Positions 9,932 through 20,606 of a stretch of DNA of 64,000 bases are shown in pieces (position 1 is the stretch's first letter; every line of letters starts with the position of its first letter). The notes under the pieces are model-generated. The model saw nothing but the letters and a program-made list of their open reading frames with translations, had not been told where the DNA came from and did not search any database. The stretch covers positions 2,156,501-2,220,500 of the forward strand of contig NC_007912.1 in NCBI RefSeq assembly GCF_000013665.1. The letters run 5' to 3'. The translations under genes were made by a program, and so were the position numbers. Source of the stretch: Saccharophagus degradans 2-40 (GTDB lineage Bacteria > Pseudomonadota > Gammaproteobacteria > Pseudomonadales > Cellvibrionaceae).

Positions 9932-11266
9932 ATGTCTAGCCAAAACCTCTTCGATACTGCGCCGCTGCATCAGCCATTGGCTGCCCGTATGCGGCCGCGT
10001 ACGCTAAAAGAATATATGGGGCAAACCCATCTGCTAGGCAAGGGTAAACCTTTGCGATTGGCTTTAGAGCGCGGCCAAATTCACTCTATGATTTTATGGG
10101 GCCCACCAGGGGTGGGTAAAACCTCGCTCGCACGTTTATTGGCCAATGAAATACAAGGCCACTTTATAGCCATATCGGCGGTGTTGTCTGGGGTAAAAGA
10201 AATTCGCGCAGCGGTTGCCGAAGCCGAGCAACAGCGCAATATGTACGGTCGCACCACGGTGTTGTTTGTGGATGAGGTGCACCGCTTTAATAAATCCCAG
10301 CAAGATGCTTTCTTACCTTACGTTGAAGATGGCACCGTTGTATTTGTTGGCGCAACAACAGAAAACCCCTCGTTTGAGGTTAATAATGCATTGCTTTCCC
10401 GCTGCAGGGTTTATGTGCTTAAGGGATTTACCCAACAAGATTTAACCGAGCTTTTGCAAAGTGCACTCGCCGATACCAAGCGCGGTTTGGGTGCGCGCGA
10501 GTTGAATGTGGCTGAAGATGGGGCGAATTTACTTATTCAGGCCGCTGATGGCGACGCTCGGCGCTTGCTCAACCTATTGGAAATAGCCTCCGATTTAGTC
10601 GAAGATGGCGAGTGTATCGACCTAGATATACTTACTCAGGTGGTAACTGGTGATTTTCGCCGCTTTGATAAGGGCGGCGATATCTTTTACGAGCAGATAT
10701 CCGCATTGCATAAGTCTGTGCGCGGGTCCGACCCTCATGCAGCCCTGTATTGGTTTGCCCGAATGCTCGATGGCGGCTGCGACCCGCTATACATTGCCCG
10801 CAGGGTAGTGCGTATGGCGAGCGAAGATATAGGCAATGCCGACCCGCGTGGCCTGGCAATTGCAACCTCAGCGTGGGATGTGTTCACGCGATTGGGTAGC
10901 CCAGAGGGAGAACTGGCTATAGCGCATGCAATTGTTTACCTAGCTGCAGCACCTAAAAGTAATGCTGTGTATAATGCGTTCAACGCTGTAATGGCAGATG
11001 TTAAAAGCTCGCCTAGCCACCCAGTGCCCAATCACTTGCGCAATGCACCAACTGGCATGATGAAAGATTTGGGGTTCGGCGAAGGCTACAGGTACGCGCA
11101 TAGCGAAGAGGGCGGTTTTGCAGCTGGGGAAAACTACTTTCCAGATGAGTTAGAGCCCCGAGCGTATTACCAGCCAGTTGAGCGCGGCTTAGAAATTAAA
11201 ATTGCCGAAAAACTACGTAATTTGCGCAGTTTAAATGAGCAAGCCCGGCACGATAAATCAGATTAA
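9932..11266 (+). CDS. rarA: Replication-associated recombination protein A (RarA/MgsA AAA ATPase)
   Basis: A 444-residue AAA+ ATPase of the clamp-loader clade that acts at stalled replication forks. Walker A GPPGVGKT is at residues 57-64 and Walker B VLFVDEVHRF ends at about 119, followed by sensor 1 in VGATTENPSFEVNNALLSR. The C-terminal part has the family's tetramerisation region, with DPHAALYWFARMLDGG and EDIGNADP. The ATG at 9932 lies only 4 bp after the lolA stop, so the genes are co-transcribed and perhaps translationally coupled. Confidence 0.95.
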   Translation: MSSQNLFDTAPLHQPLAARMRPRTLKEYMGQTHLLGKGKPLRLALERGQIHSMILWGPPGVGKTSLARLLANEIQGHFIAISAVLSGVKEIRAAVAEAEQQRNMYGRTTVLFVDEVHRFNKSQQDAFLPYVEDGTVVFVGATTENPSFEVNNALLSRCRVYVLKGFTQQDLTELLQSALADTKRGLGARELNVAEDGANLLIQAADGDARRLLNLLEIASDLVEDGECIDLDILTQVVTGDFRRFDKGGDIFYEQISALHKSVRGSDPHAALYWFARMLDGGCDPLYIARRVVRMASEDIGNADPRGLAIATSAWDVFTRLGSPEGELAIAHAIVYLAAAPKSNAVYNAFNAVMADVKSSPSHPVPNHLRNAPTGMMKDLGFGEGYRYAHSEEGGFAAGENYFPDELEPRAYYQPVERGLEIKIAEKLRNLRSLNEQARHDKSD

Positions 11267-11318
11267 CTTAATCGCTGTTGCGTAGCATGCGGTTAACTAA
11301 AATGTAAGGCTGACTATT

Positions 11319-11720
11319 TTGACTTCTGCTGTACCTGCAACATCGCTTATTTTATGGCTCGCAGTTGCGCTAGGCGGGGCGCTTGGCGCACTGGCACGCT
11401 ACAGTGTTTCTATTGCGTGGATGCCGGCGCAACTTAAGTTTCCTGTTGCGACATTAACAGTAAACGTATTGGGCTCTTTTTTAATGGGCGTGTTCTACGT
11501 TGTTATTGTAGAAAAAGCCATGCTGGCACCAGTGTGGCGCCATGTAATAATGATTGGATTTTTAGGTGCGTTTACCACCTTTTCTACCTTTTCAATCGAA
11601 TCGCTACACCTGTGGCAAAGTGGCCATTGGCAAATAGCAATTAGCTATGTTGTAGCGAATGTAGTATTAAGCATCTCGGCGGTCGTTGTGGCCATCGTAT
11701 TAACCGAAAAACTAGTATAA
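11319..11720 (+). CDS. crcB: Fluoride-specific ion channel CrcB/Fluc
   Basis: A 133-residue membrane protein with four helices, the usual length of Fluc. It forms dual-topology dimers that export fluoride. Conserved elements are GGALGALARY in helix 1, TVNVLGSFLMG in helix 2 and the phenylalanine/threonine track GAFTTFSTFS. The start appears to be TTG at 11319 with AAGG about 9 nt before. No fluoride riboswitch is recognisable in the short upstream gap. It sits inside the ftsK-to-serS run and is followed by serS after 11 bp. Confidence 0.92.
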   Translation: MTSAVPATSLILWLAVALGGALGALARYSVSIAWMPAQLKFPVATLTVNVLGSFLMGVFYVVIVEKAMLAPVWRHVIMIGFLGAFTTFSTFSIESLHLWQSGHWQIAISYVVANVVLSISAVVVAIVLTEKLV

Positions 11721-11728
11721 GTGTTTAA

Positions 11729-13012
<1,284 letters not shown>

Positions 13013-13075
13013 TTGGTAACCAACTAACGGTTTAGCTAATTGTTTAGTTAGCTGTTTAGCTTACTCCTGTTACGC

Positions 13076-13109
13076 AATCGCCCCGTTAAAATGGGGCGAT
13101 TTTGTTTTT
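13076..13109 (+). terminator. Intrinsic terminator after serS
   Basis: AATCGCCCC and GGGGCGATT form a 9-bp GC-rich stem with an 8-nt loop, followed by TTTGTTTTT. It ends the ftsK-lolA-rarA-crcB-serS transcript about 65 bp after serS. Confidence 0.85.
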
Positions 13110-13233
13110 ACTCTCTTCCGTTTTAATAAGCTATATTTTTACAATAACTCAGCCTTTGCAGGCTAGGCGCATACTGTGTTGTGTGAAAGTTGCTAACAAT
13201 ATTGGCTTGTATTAATACCCTTAGGTTACAGCT

Positions 13234-14610
13234 ATGGATTATCTACCCCTCTTTTTCGATTTAAAAGCTAAGCCATGCTTAATAGTAGGTGGCGGAACAA
13301 TAGCCACGCGTAAAGCGCGCTTATTACATAAAGCGGGCGCTAAGCTACATGTTGTTGCGCCAAAGGTTTCGGAAGAGCTAGAGAAGCTTGTTGCTGCGTC
13401 TAATGGCAAGGTGTTTAAGCAAGAGTACGATCAAACGTTTCTAGACGATGTGATTTTGGTTATCTCTGCAACCGATATCGATGCGGTAAATAGCGTTGTG
13501 GCGGCAGATTGTCACGCAATTAAATTACCGGTGAATGTGGTCGATAGCCCCGCATTGTGCAGCGTGATAATGCCGGCCATTATTGATCGTTCGCCCCTAA
13601 TTATTGGGGTAACCAGCGGCGGCGAAGCGCCTGTGTTGGCGCGCCGTGTGCGCAGTATGCTGGAAAGCTCCATTCCCGCTGCGTATGGCCAATTGGCACA
13701 GCTGGCCAGTAAATTTCGTCAGCGCGCAAAGGACGTATTCGAAAATGGCGATTTGCGTAGACGCTTTTGGGAAAATATTTTAAATGGCCCCATTGCCGAA
13801 AAAGTACTGGGCGGTAACTTGGCAGCTGCAGAGCAGTTAATTGAGGCGCAGTTAGATAGTGCATCGGTAGAAAAAACGGGTGAAGTCTATTTAGTGGGGG
13901 CAGGCCCAGGCGACCCAGATTTGCTTACCTTTAAGGCGCTGCGATTAATGCAGCAAGCAGAAGTGGTGCTTTACGATAGGCTGGTATCGGAACCTATTTT
14001 AGAAATGACTCGCCGCGATGCCGAGCGTATTTATGTAGGTAAAAAGCGCGCCGAGCACGCGGTACCGCAGCAAAAAATCAACCAAATGCTGCTAGAGCTG
14101 GCACAGCAGGGCAAGCGCGTATTGCGCTTAAAAGGCGGCGACCCGTTTATTTTTGGCCGTGGCGGCGAAGAAATAGACCTGCTCGCCGAGCACAAAATCC
14201 CATTCCAAGTGGTGCCTGGTATTACGGCCGCGTCTGGCTGCGCCAGCTATTCTGGTATTCCTCTTACGCATCGCGATTACTCGCAGTCTGTACGTTTTAT
14301 TACTGGTCATTTACAAGAAGGTAAAGAGAATTTCCGCTGGTCTGAGTTTGTCGATAAACAGCAAACGTTGGTGTTTTACATGGGTTTAGCGGGGCTAGAA
14401 ACTATCTGCAGTAAGTTAATTGAGTATGGCAAATCGCCAAGTACACCAGCGGCCTTAATTGAGCGCGGCACGCTGCCTGAGCAGCGCGTACATGTGTCTG
14501 ATTTAGCTGGACTGGCGGCAAAAATAGAGGGTTTGGACGTTCATGCGCCAACTTTACTGATTATTGGTGATGTAGTTCGCTGTCACGAAAAATTAAATTG
14601 GTATAAATAA
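13234..14610 (+). CDS. cysG: Siroheme synthase CysG (trifunctional)
   Basis: A 458-residue fusion enzyme that makes siroheme from uroporphyrinogen III for sulfite or nitrite reductase. Residues 1-210 form the precorrin-2 dehydrogenase/ferrochelatase half (dinucleotide site [17 protein letters not shown] and catalytic region [16 protein letters not shown]). Residues 215-458 form the SAM uroporphyrinogen methyltransferase ([49 protein letters not shown]). It starts about 220 bp after serS, beyond that gene's terminator, so it has its own promoter. Location after serS is common in gammaproteobacteria. Confidence 0.95.
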   Translation: MDYLPLFFDLKAKPCLIVGGGTIATRKARLLHKAGAKLHVVAPKVSEELEKLVAASNGKVFKQEYDQTFLDDVILVISATDIDAVNSVVAADCHAIKLPVNVVDSPALCSVIMPAIIDRSPLIIGVTSGGEAPVLARRVRSMLESSIPAAYGQLAQLASKFRQRAKDVFENGDLRRRFWENILNGPIAEKVLGGNLAAAEQLIEAQLDSASVEKTGEVYLVGAGPGDPDLLTFKALRLMQQAEVVLYDRLVSEPILEMTRRDAERIYVGKKRAEHAVPQQKINQMLLELAQQGKRVLRLKGGDPFIFGRGGEEIDLLAEHKIPFQVVPGITAASGCASYSGIPLTHRDYSQSVRFITGHLQEGKENFRWSEFVDKQQTLVFYMGLAGLETICSKLIEYGKSPSTPAALIERGTLPEQRVHVSDLAGLAAKIEGLDVHAPTLLIIGDVVRCHEKLNWYK

Positions 14611-14629
14611 TAACCGTAATCGGCCGATA

Positions 14630-14665
14630 TAAGCTTATAGGGCATGTTATTTGCCTATAAGCTTA
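14630..14665 (+). terminator. Perfect 12-bp stem-loop after cysG
   Basis: TAAGCTTATAGG (14630-14641) and CCTATAAGCTTA (14654-14665) are perfectly complementary around a 12-nt loop, 20 bp after the cysG stop. No T tract follows, so the role (termination, mRNA 3' end or other) is uncertain. Confidence 0.45.
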
Positions 14666-14695
14666 ACAACTAGTTGGTGTATTGTTGGTGTAACA

Positions 14696-14959
14696 ATGGT
14701 TAATTCAATCACTCCCACACACCCTACAATGGGTACAAAGACGCCTGCGCGTAAAGACCAAGCCGCTCCCTCGGATGGTATTAGCGGCGAGCGTCAGCCT
14801 GTGGGCAGCCCCAAAAAGCCATTTATCGAGCGTCGAAAAAACCAAGATAGACGCTCGCGGCAAGGCAGTAAGCGGCCAGTGTACGATATGCGCATTAGCA
14901 AGAAGGGCCGCAGAAAAACAGATCGCGGCGGCATACCCTCAATAGAAACAGAGGCTTAA
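14696..14959 (+). CDS. Small arginine/lysine-rich hypothetical protein
   Basis: An 87-residue protein from ATG 14696; an in-frame TTG at 14651 falls in the cysG stem-loop and is unlikely. The first 45 residues are rich in Pro, Thr and Ser. The second half is strongly basic, with FIERRKNQDRRSRQG and KKGRRKTDRGG. Repeated RRK-x-x-DRR patterns of this kind occur in small uncharacterised gammaproteobacterial proteins and suggest nucleic-acid or membrane-surface contact. There is no signal peptide or membrane segment. It ends 3 bp from the stop of the convergent CBS gene. Function is unknown, and the coding call rests on composition and the stop-to-stop fit. Confidence 0.6.
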   Translation: MVNSITPTHPTMGTKTPARKDQAAPSDGISGERQPVGSPKKPFIERRKNQDRRSRQGSKRPVYDMRISKKGRRKTDRGGIPSIETEA

Positions 14960-14962
14960 TCG

Positions 14963-15364
14963 TTACTCGACGATAAACCTCATCACGTCTTTCCAGCTAA
15001 GTACACCTATAAGCTGCTCGTTTTCATCTACAACGGGCAGTAGGCTTACTTTTTTCTCTAGCATAAGTTTGCCCGCTTCGCGCACGGGTCTATCTACCCG
15101 AATGGTTACCGGTTTTTTACTCATTATTTGCTTGGCTTGGCGCGAAAGGGTGAACGTGTCCTTTGCTTCTTCCGCTTTGGTGTTTACGAAAGGGCTAATA
15201 TTTCTAAGCACATCTCTGTCAGATACAACGCCAATTAGCTTATCTGCTTCTACAACCAATACGTGGTGAATGGGCAGCGTGGCAAAAATTTTGCTCAACC
15301 GTCCAACAGTATCTGTCGGGGCAGCGGTTATTAAGCGCGTTGTCATCATTTTCTTTATAGACAT
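14963..15364 (-). CDS. CBS-domain-pair protein
   Basis: A 133-residue protein consisting only of a tandem CBS pair (a Bateman module), with repeats at about residues 8-65 and 75-130. Each repeat ends in the typical V-x-D-x-D or V-x-W-x-D pattern (GVVSDRDVLRNI and GVLSWKDVMRFI). Such stand-alone modules bind adenine nucleotides and act as energy or ligand sensors for unknown partners. It converges on the small basic protein. A second stand-alone CBS protein occurs at 30971-31366. Confidence 0.85.
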   Translation of the reverse strand: MSIKKMMTTRLITAAPTDTVGRLSKIFATLPIHHVLVVEADKLIGVVSDRDVLRNISPFVNTKAEEAKDTFTLSRQAKQIMSKKPVTIRVDRPVREAGKLMLEKKVSLLPVVDENEQLIGVLSWKDVMRFIVE

Positions 15365-15514
15365 ACAGTACTCAACCCTTGGCTATGCCTTAAGTTTAGT
15401 AAAGTTAGCAAAACTGTCCACTAGGCCACACAAGTGGCGTGTGCGTAGGAATAAGGTGCAGTTTGGGGCTGATACACTAGGTGTAATAGCGGCGGCTTAT
15501 GGGGGGAAAGAGGG

Positions 15515-16048
15515 CTATTTGTGAGGTTTGTTAAGGGCGCGTTTTTCGGCGCGTTCTTTCCAGCGTTTGCTTACATTCCAGCGCCACATCCAGTTAATGG
15601 TTACGTAGCCTAAACAGCTAAAGAAAAAGCTGGCAATAATGCAGCCCAATAGCAGCGGTTGCCAATAGTGCGCAAAATCGGTTTGCAGCCATTCCCACGT
15701 AAGCTCAAAATGAAATTTTTGCGGGGGGTGGTCTAATAGGCGCGCCCCAAGCTTATAGGCCGCGTAGAAAATAATGGGGAAGGTAAGCGGGTTACTTATC
15801 CAAACTAACGCAATGGTGATGGGCAAATTGCAGCGCAGTACGAGTGCTGCAAGCGCTGCCAGCGGTACCTGGCCAGGAATGGGTAAAAAAGTGATAAACA
15901 AGCCAGCGAAAAAAGCGACAGCTACAGAGTGGCGATTTAGATGGAAAAGGTAGGGGTCGTGCAACAATACACCAAGAAACTTGAGCGCAGGATTATTGCG
16001 AATCTTTACGGGGTCTGGAATCCAGCTCTTAAAGATTTTTCTAGGCAT
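15515..16048 (-). CDS. DUF2062 inner-membrane protein
   Basis: A 177-residue membrane protein with the DUF2062 pattern: amphipathic N-terminus, HSVAVAFFAGLFITFLPIPGQ, then WISNPLTFPIIFYAAYKLG and a final hydrophobic helix near residues 130-150 followed by a basic tail. In pseudomonads and relatives this family is encoded next to comEC, and here it lies divergent from it, so the neighbourhood is conserved. Its biochemical role is not established. Confidence 0.85.
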   Translation of the reverse strand: MPRKIFKSWIPDPVKIRNNPALKFLGVLLHDPYLFHLNRHSVAVAFFAGLFITFLPIPGQVPLAALAALVLRCNLPITIALVWISNPLTFPIIFYAAYKLGARLLDHPPQKFHFELTWEWLQTDFAHYWQPLLLGCIIASFFFSCLGYVTINWMWRWNVSKRWKERAEKRALNKPHK

Positions 16049-16358
16049 GTATAAGGCTTACCAAAACTCTAGGGATATTGTGAACCCTACATCAGAGGGT
16101 AAATTCGCTGGAATTTGCAACGTTATTGCTGAGCATTGTTTTAAACGGGCGCTATTATGCCGTGTAGTGCTACCTTGTGCCAGTGATCTTTGACCTAGGT
16201 TAAGTTTGGCAATACTATTCGTAACTGGCTGTGCGCAAGGATAGTGCATAAAAATCACGCTTTAAGGTGTATTACGAGTATCGGCTGCCTTCTACCCTAA
16301 TACAGATGCCAGTATAGGTGCAAAGATAGGAGCAAATAGCTTAGATTGGAGGCAAGGA
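16049..16358. other. 310-bp divergent intergenic region, DUF2062/comEC
   Basis: It must hold the promoters of both divergent genes. The only clear signal is the strong comEC ribosome binding site GGAGGCAAGG at its right end. A short minus-strand frame inside (16058-16258) has no domain-like features and was not called. Confidence 0.5.
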
Positions 16359-18878
16359 ATGCCAAATAGCTTACTACTGTGTTTTTTAATCCCTCTAGGG
16401 GCTGTGGTTTGGCTGCCATCCGCGCCATGCTCTCTCTCAACAGCCGTTATTGTTATTCTCTCTTTAGTGGGGTTATACCTCTTTCTCCATTTTCTTCGAT
16501 ATTTACAAAGCGTACGCATTGTAATTGCTATGCTATTGGCTGCCTTACTTGGCGTGAGCATGGGGGTTGCACGTATTTCCCATGTAGTAAATGCGCAGTT
16601 ACCCGTAGAGCTTGAGCTGCAAGATTTAAACGTACACTTTGAGGTTGCGTCTTTGCCGCAGGTAGGTGCGCTAAGCACGCGGTTTATTGCCAAGCCTGTG
16701 TCTATCGCATGTACAGAGACTGTGAGCCTTGCTCAGCCGTTAAAATGTAAAGCGCTTACGCCTTGGCGGGAATCTATTAGGCTGTCTTGGTATGGTGCAC
16801 CCGCGTTAGAGGTTGGGCAGCAGTGGCAGGTAACCGTGCGGTTGCGTAAACCTCGGGGCCTTGTAAATACCGATGGCTTTGATTATCACGCGTGGTTGTT
16901 ACAGCAGGGCATTATGGCAACCGGCTATGTGCGCACTAAAGATAAAGTTGTAAATGTTTCGCAACTTGCAAGTGGGCTTGCAACGTTTGAAGCGCGTCGC
17001 CAGTGGTTAGATAATGCGTTTACCAAAGCCGAAAACAAGCTGCGCCATCACGATTTAATGCGGGCCTTGGCGTATGGCGATAAATCGCATATTAATACTG
17101 CGCGCTGGGCAGTATTAAACAAGTCTGGCACCGTGCATTTAATGGCGATATCTGGCTTACATATCGGGTTAATTGCCACTTTAGGTTGGTGGTTTGGCTT
17201 TGGGCTATTAAAAGCCAGTGCTAGATTACATCGATCCTCTTATTTTGTACTTGCCTTGCCTTTTATTTTTTCAATTTTATTTTCATTTTTTTATGCGGGG
17301 TTAGCAGGCTTTGCGGTGCCTACTATGCGGGCGCTTATTATGGTGGTTGCAGTTAACTTTGCGCTAATAACAGGCAAATATTTTAGCGGTGTACGTATAT
17401 TAATAATTGCTGCCATTGTTGTTGTGCTGGTAGACCCATTTGCGTTTTTATCTGCAGGGTTTTGGTTAAGCTTTGGTGCGGTTGCGTGTCTGTTTTTTAG
17501 TTTTACTGCAAAACCTGCTGCGTTTGCTACAAATGTTGAAACAACCAAGGCTTTTGCTAGCGCAAGTAAAATACTGCGCGGTGCTAAAGCGCTAATGCTC
17601 ATGCAGTGGCAGTTATTTGTTGGGTTATTCGTGCTTTTAATTGTGCTTGGCCAGCAAATTAGCTGGGTAAGTCCGTTTGCTAATGTTGTGGCTGTACCGG
17701 TTGTATCTATTTTGGTCGTGCCTTTGGTTCTATTGGCTAGTGTACTGTTTTCTATTTGGGAATGGGGTGCGCTCGGTTGTTTGCAGGTTGCGGATACACT
17801 CTTAGCTATAGTGCTTTGGTGGTTGAATTGGGTGGTAGATATTCAAAATACACTGCCTGTATTTAATCTATCGCTTTCTACACCGGCTAAATGGCTGGCA
17901 TTTTTTGCAACGGTTTTAATTTTATTGCCACGTGCACTGGCATGTAGAGCACTCGGAGTTGCCATTGCTGTATGTGTTTTCTTTGATCAATCATCCAAAC
18001 CAGATAAGTTTGTTGTAACTGTGCTAGATGTGGGGCAGGGGTTGTCGGTATTAGTTGAATCGCCATCGGCTAATTTTTTATACGATGCCGGCGCAGCTTT
18101 TTCCGACGATTTTGATATGGGGTCGCGGGTTGTTTACCCAGTAATAAAAAGTAAAGGCATACCCCAGCTAGATGCTGTATTTGTAAGTCATTCAGATAAC
18201 GATCACGCAGGTGGGGTGGGGCCGCTGTTAAATTTAATGCCCGCATCTAAGGTCATTGCATCGGCTTTAGGTTTAGAAAAAACAACGCACCTTATAAATC
18301 AAACCGCACTTTTAAATACGCCGTTAGCTACCTGTGCTGCCGGTGAGCATTGGCAGCTAGGGGAGCTTTCTGTTTCGCCTATATGGCCGCCTTCTATGCC
18401 CGCGTTAATACCGTCTTTTGTGAAGCAGGATATAAATAATCAATCCTGTGTGCTGTTGGTTACTTTCCAAAATAGAAAAATATTGCTGCCAGGCGATATA
18501 GATAAAACAGTCGAGCGCCATTTAATAGCGAGTGGGTTGCTACCAACAAAAGTGGATTTGCTTGTGGCTGCGCATCACGGTAGCAAAACATCCTCATCTA
18601 AAGAGTTTATAGATACCGTAAACGCCAGCTATGTGGTGTATAGCGCAGGCTATAAAAATAGGTATCACCACCCAAGTGCAGTGGTTGCTAAACGCTTTGA
18701 TAAAGCGGGTGCAATTACATTTAATACTGCCTTAGATGGAGCTGTAGAATTTGTGTTTACTGCAGCAGCGAGTGAGATTGATGAGGTCCGTGAACGCGTC
18801 GTGTTAATGGAAGAAGAGAAGGGCGATCAAGTGAGAGTTAATACTGCGCGATCTAGCCGCAAGCGATTGTGGTTCTGA
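16359..18878 (+). CDS. comEC: DNA internalization protein ComEC/Rec2
   Basis: An 839-residue polytopic membrane protein that forms the channel taking up single-stranded DNA during natural transformation. Order: N-terminal membrane segments and a soluble OB-like DUF4131 region (to about 230), the Competence membrane domain (about 240-530, with MAISGLHIGLIATLGW), then a C-terminal metallo-beta-lactamase domain with DVGQGLSVLVES, HSDNDHAGG near residue 611 and AAHHGSKTSSSK. The zinc ligands of this last domain are present, so its nuclease function may be intact. The start has the best Shine-Dalgarno in the area. The exbBD-lpxK genes that often follow are absent. Confidence 0.93.
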   Translation: MPNSLLLCFLIPLGAVVWLPSAPCSLSTAVIVILSLVGLYLFLHFLRYLQSVRIVIAMLLAALLGVSMGVARISHVVNAQLPVELELQDLNVHFEVASLPQVGALSTRFIAKPVSIACTETVSLAQPLKCKALTPWRESIRLSWYGAPALEVGQQWQVTVRLRKPRGLVNTDGFDYHAWLLQQGIMATGYVRTKDKVVNVSQLASGLATFEARRQWLDNAFTKAENKLRHHDLMRALAYGDKSHINTARWAVLNKSGTVHLMAISGLHIGLIATLGWWFGFGLLKASARLHRSSYFVLALPFIFSILFSFFYAGLAGFAVPTMRALIMVVAVNFALITGKYFSGVRILIIAAIVVVLVDPFAFLSAGFWLSFGAVACLFFSFTAKPAAFATNVETTKAFASASKILRGAKALMLMQWQLFVGLFVLLIVLGQQISWVSPFANVVAVPVVSILVVPLVLLASVLFSIWEWGALGCLQVADTLLAIVLWWLNWVVDIQNTLPVFNLSLSTPAKWLAFFATVLILLPRALACRALGVAIAVCVFFDQSSKPDKFVVTVLDVGQGLSVLVESPSANFLYDAGAAFSDDFDMGSRVVYPVIKSKGIPQLDAVFVSHSDNDHAGGVGPLLNLMPASKVIASALGLEKTTHLINQTALLNTPLATCAAGEHWQLGELSVSPIWPPSMPALIPSFVKQDINNQSCVLLVTFQNRKILLPGDIDKTVERHLIASGLLPTKVDLLVAAHHGSKTSSSKEFIDTVNASYVVYSAGYKNRYHHPSAVVAKRFDKAGAITFNTALDGAVEFVFTAAASEIDEVRERVVLMEEEKGDQVRVNTARSSRKRLWF

Positions 18879-19315
18879 TATAGCGCTATTTGACCTTTTT
18901 GAGTAAAAACGGCCCGCTCACAGCTTAGATTAATTTCTAATATGGTTTATATGTGAAGTGATGGTTTATATGTCTTTTCCCTCGTCATTCTAAGCAGTTA
19001 GACGCGTTAACTACAACTAAAGAATGGGTTGGTGTGACTTTAATGTGTATGTAAATGCTGTTACATCAGCGTTACAGCTACGTTACATCACTTGAGCTTA
19101 TTGCTTATAACTAGTTGAAATATAAAGGGAAATTACAAAACGCATATAAAGTACTTTAATAGTATAAATTAGTGTGAGTGAGTAATATTTGTGTGCCGTT
19201 TCAGTGGCTATGTTGCAATTTCTAGCCTCATTGTTTGCGGAGGCTTCCCTTGTTTGTTGCACCTACGCAGCTCTAAGCAGGGGAATAAAATAATCATAAA
19301 AATGAGAGTACAAAT
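18879..19315. other. 437-bp intergenic region before the pectate lyase
   Basis: AT-rich DNA with two sets of repeats: a 13-bp direct repeat ATGGTTTATATGT at 18942-18954 and 18961-18973, offset by 19 bp, and three GTTACA motifs at 19060, 19071 and 19082. No coding frame is convincing. It probably holds the regulated promoter of the pectate lyase gene. Confidence 0.6.
19060..19090 (+). promoter_or_regulatory. Three GTTACA motifs at exact 11-bp spacing
   Basis: GTTACATCA at 19060, GTTACAGCT at 19071 and GTTACATCA at 19082 recur every 11 bp, about one helical turn, 226 bp or more upstream of the pectate lyase start. Phased direct repeats like this usually bind an oligomeric activator; no factor is identified. 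Confidence 0.5.
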
Positions 19316-20494
19316 ATGAAAAAACTTATCCTTATGGTGGCGCTGTTGGCTTTTAGTGTTAGTTCTTTTGCTGCACTGTCTTCAGGCCGCTACATTATTG
19401 TTTCTAAACTTAATGGCAACGCGTTAGATGTAGATAGCTTTAGCACCGCAGATGGCGCCAATGTTATGCAGTGGTTTGCTTTGGGTGGTGTGAACCAGCA
19501 GTTTGACGTGGCAGTGCTTAGCGATGGCAGTTACTCCATACGACCAGTGCACAGCGGTAAGTCATTAGATGTATATGCGTGGAACGCAGACGATGGTGCG
19601 GAACTTCGTCAGTGGGCATACACAGGCGCAGATAACCAACGTTGGTATATCGATAATCAAAGTGGCGATTACTATTCAATTACGTCTAAATTTAGCGGGC
19701 GCGCATTGGATGTATGGGGTATGAGTATGTACACCGGCGCAGATGTCCGCCTTTATTCATATTGGGGCGGCGCGGGGCAGCTGTGGACCTTCCAAAAGGT
19801 AGGTAGCTCAAGTGAGTGTTACGCAGGTGCTACGTTAACAAACCGCTTTGTGGATTGTGGCGGCAAAACAATAGGCCTTAGTTGTGTAGGCGATAGTGAA
19901 ACTCAAGGCGCGGTGCTAACCCTTAAAAACTCGTCCATTCGCAATGTTAAGTTGGCTGCAAACGGTGGTGCGGATGGCATTCACTGCACTAGTGGCAACT
20001 GCACATTAGCCGACGTTGTTTGGAACGATATTTGTGAAGATGCTGCCACGAATAAGTCTGAAGGTGGCACCCTGACTATTGTGGGTGGTTCGGCGTATAA
20101 CTCTACTGGCGGGTATGGTGGTACACCGGATAAAATTTTTCAGCACAACTCGAAAAACAGCACAACAATTGTTGCCGGCGGCTTCACTGCATATGGTACC
20201 CACGGTAAGTTGTGGCGCTCGTGTGGTAACTGTACAAACAACGGCGGTCCGCGTAATTTACTGGTTTATAGCGTGAATATTGACGCAAGTATTGGCGCAA
20301 TTGCTGGTGTTAACCGCAATTACGGCGATAGAGCGACCATTCGCGACCTAAAAATAAAGAATTATTCTTCTGGCAGCCCGCATGTGTGTGACGAATATCA
20401 AGGCGTACAGAAGGGCAATTCTTCTACAAAATATGGCGAGTACTGGAATACCGCAAGTTGTGATGTTTCGCGGTCAGATGTAAGTGGGCTTTAA
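19316..20494 (+). CDS. Secreted CBM13 - family PL3 pectate lyase
   Basis: A 392-residue protein. A signal peptide (residues 1-19, ending SSFA) leads into a ricin-type beta-trefoil (CBM13, about 23-158) with three repeats of the N-x-LDV-x-(n)-Q-x-W type (GNALDVDSF, GKSLDVYAW, GRALDVWGM). The catalytic part (about 165-392) matches polysaccharide lyase family 3: a short right-handed beta-helix with DGIHC, DICEDAATNK and GKLWRSCGNC, where K298 and R301 correspond to the Lys/Arg pair implicated in catalysis. It cleaves polygalacturonate by beta-elimination, calcium-dependent in this family. It stands alone, with its own terminator, and points at the chitinase. Confidence 0.9.
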   Translation: MKKLILMVALLAFSVSSFAALSSGRYIIVSKLNGNALDVDSFSTADGANVMQWFALGGVNQQFDVAVLSDGSYSIRPVHSGKSLDVYAWNADDGAELRQWAYTGADNQRWYIDNQSGDYYSITSKFSGRALDVWGMSMYTGADVRLYSYWGGAGQLWTFQKVGSSSECYAGATLTNRFVDCGGKTIGLSCVGDSETQGAVLTLKNSSIRNVKLAANGGADGIHCTSGNCTLADVVWNDICEDAATNKSEGGTLTIVGGSAYNSTGGYGGTPDKIFQHNSKNSTTIVAGGFTAYGTHGKLWRSCGNCTNNGGPRNLLVYSVNIDASIGAIAGVNRNYGDRATIRDLKIKNYSSGSPHVCDEYQGVQKGNSSTKYGEYWNTASCDVSRSDVSGL

Positions 20495-20532
20495 TTTACT
20501 TACATTTAATTAAAGTAATTATCTAAACATAG

Positions 20533-20558
20533 AAAGGGCACATGTGTGCCCTTTTTTT
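20533..20558 (+). terminator. Intrinsic terminator after the pectate lyase
   Basis: AAAGGGCAC and GTGCCCTTT form a 9-bp stem with a 4-nt loop, followed by a run of T (seven T in total after the last C). It separates the two convergent polysaccharidase genes. Confidence 0.9.
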
Positions 20559-20606
20559 GATATCAAAAAACCAACATATTAGGTGCTAGCTTTATTGGTT
20601 AACTTG

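Noticed and set aside
11267-11318. Fluoride riboswitch before crcB
   Set aside because: The gap is too short and shows no riboswitch-like structure.
16058-16258. 66-codon minus-strand frame between DUF2062 and comEC
   Set aside because: No recognisable domain, located in a region that must hold two promoters.
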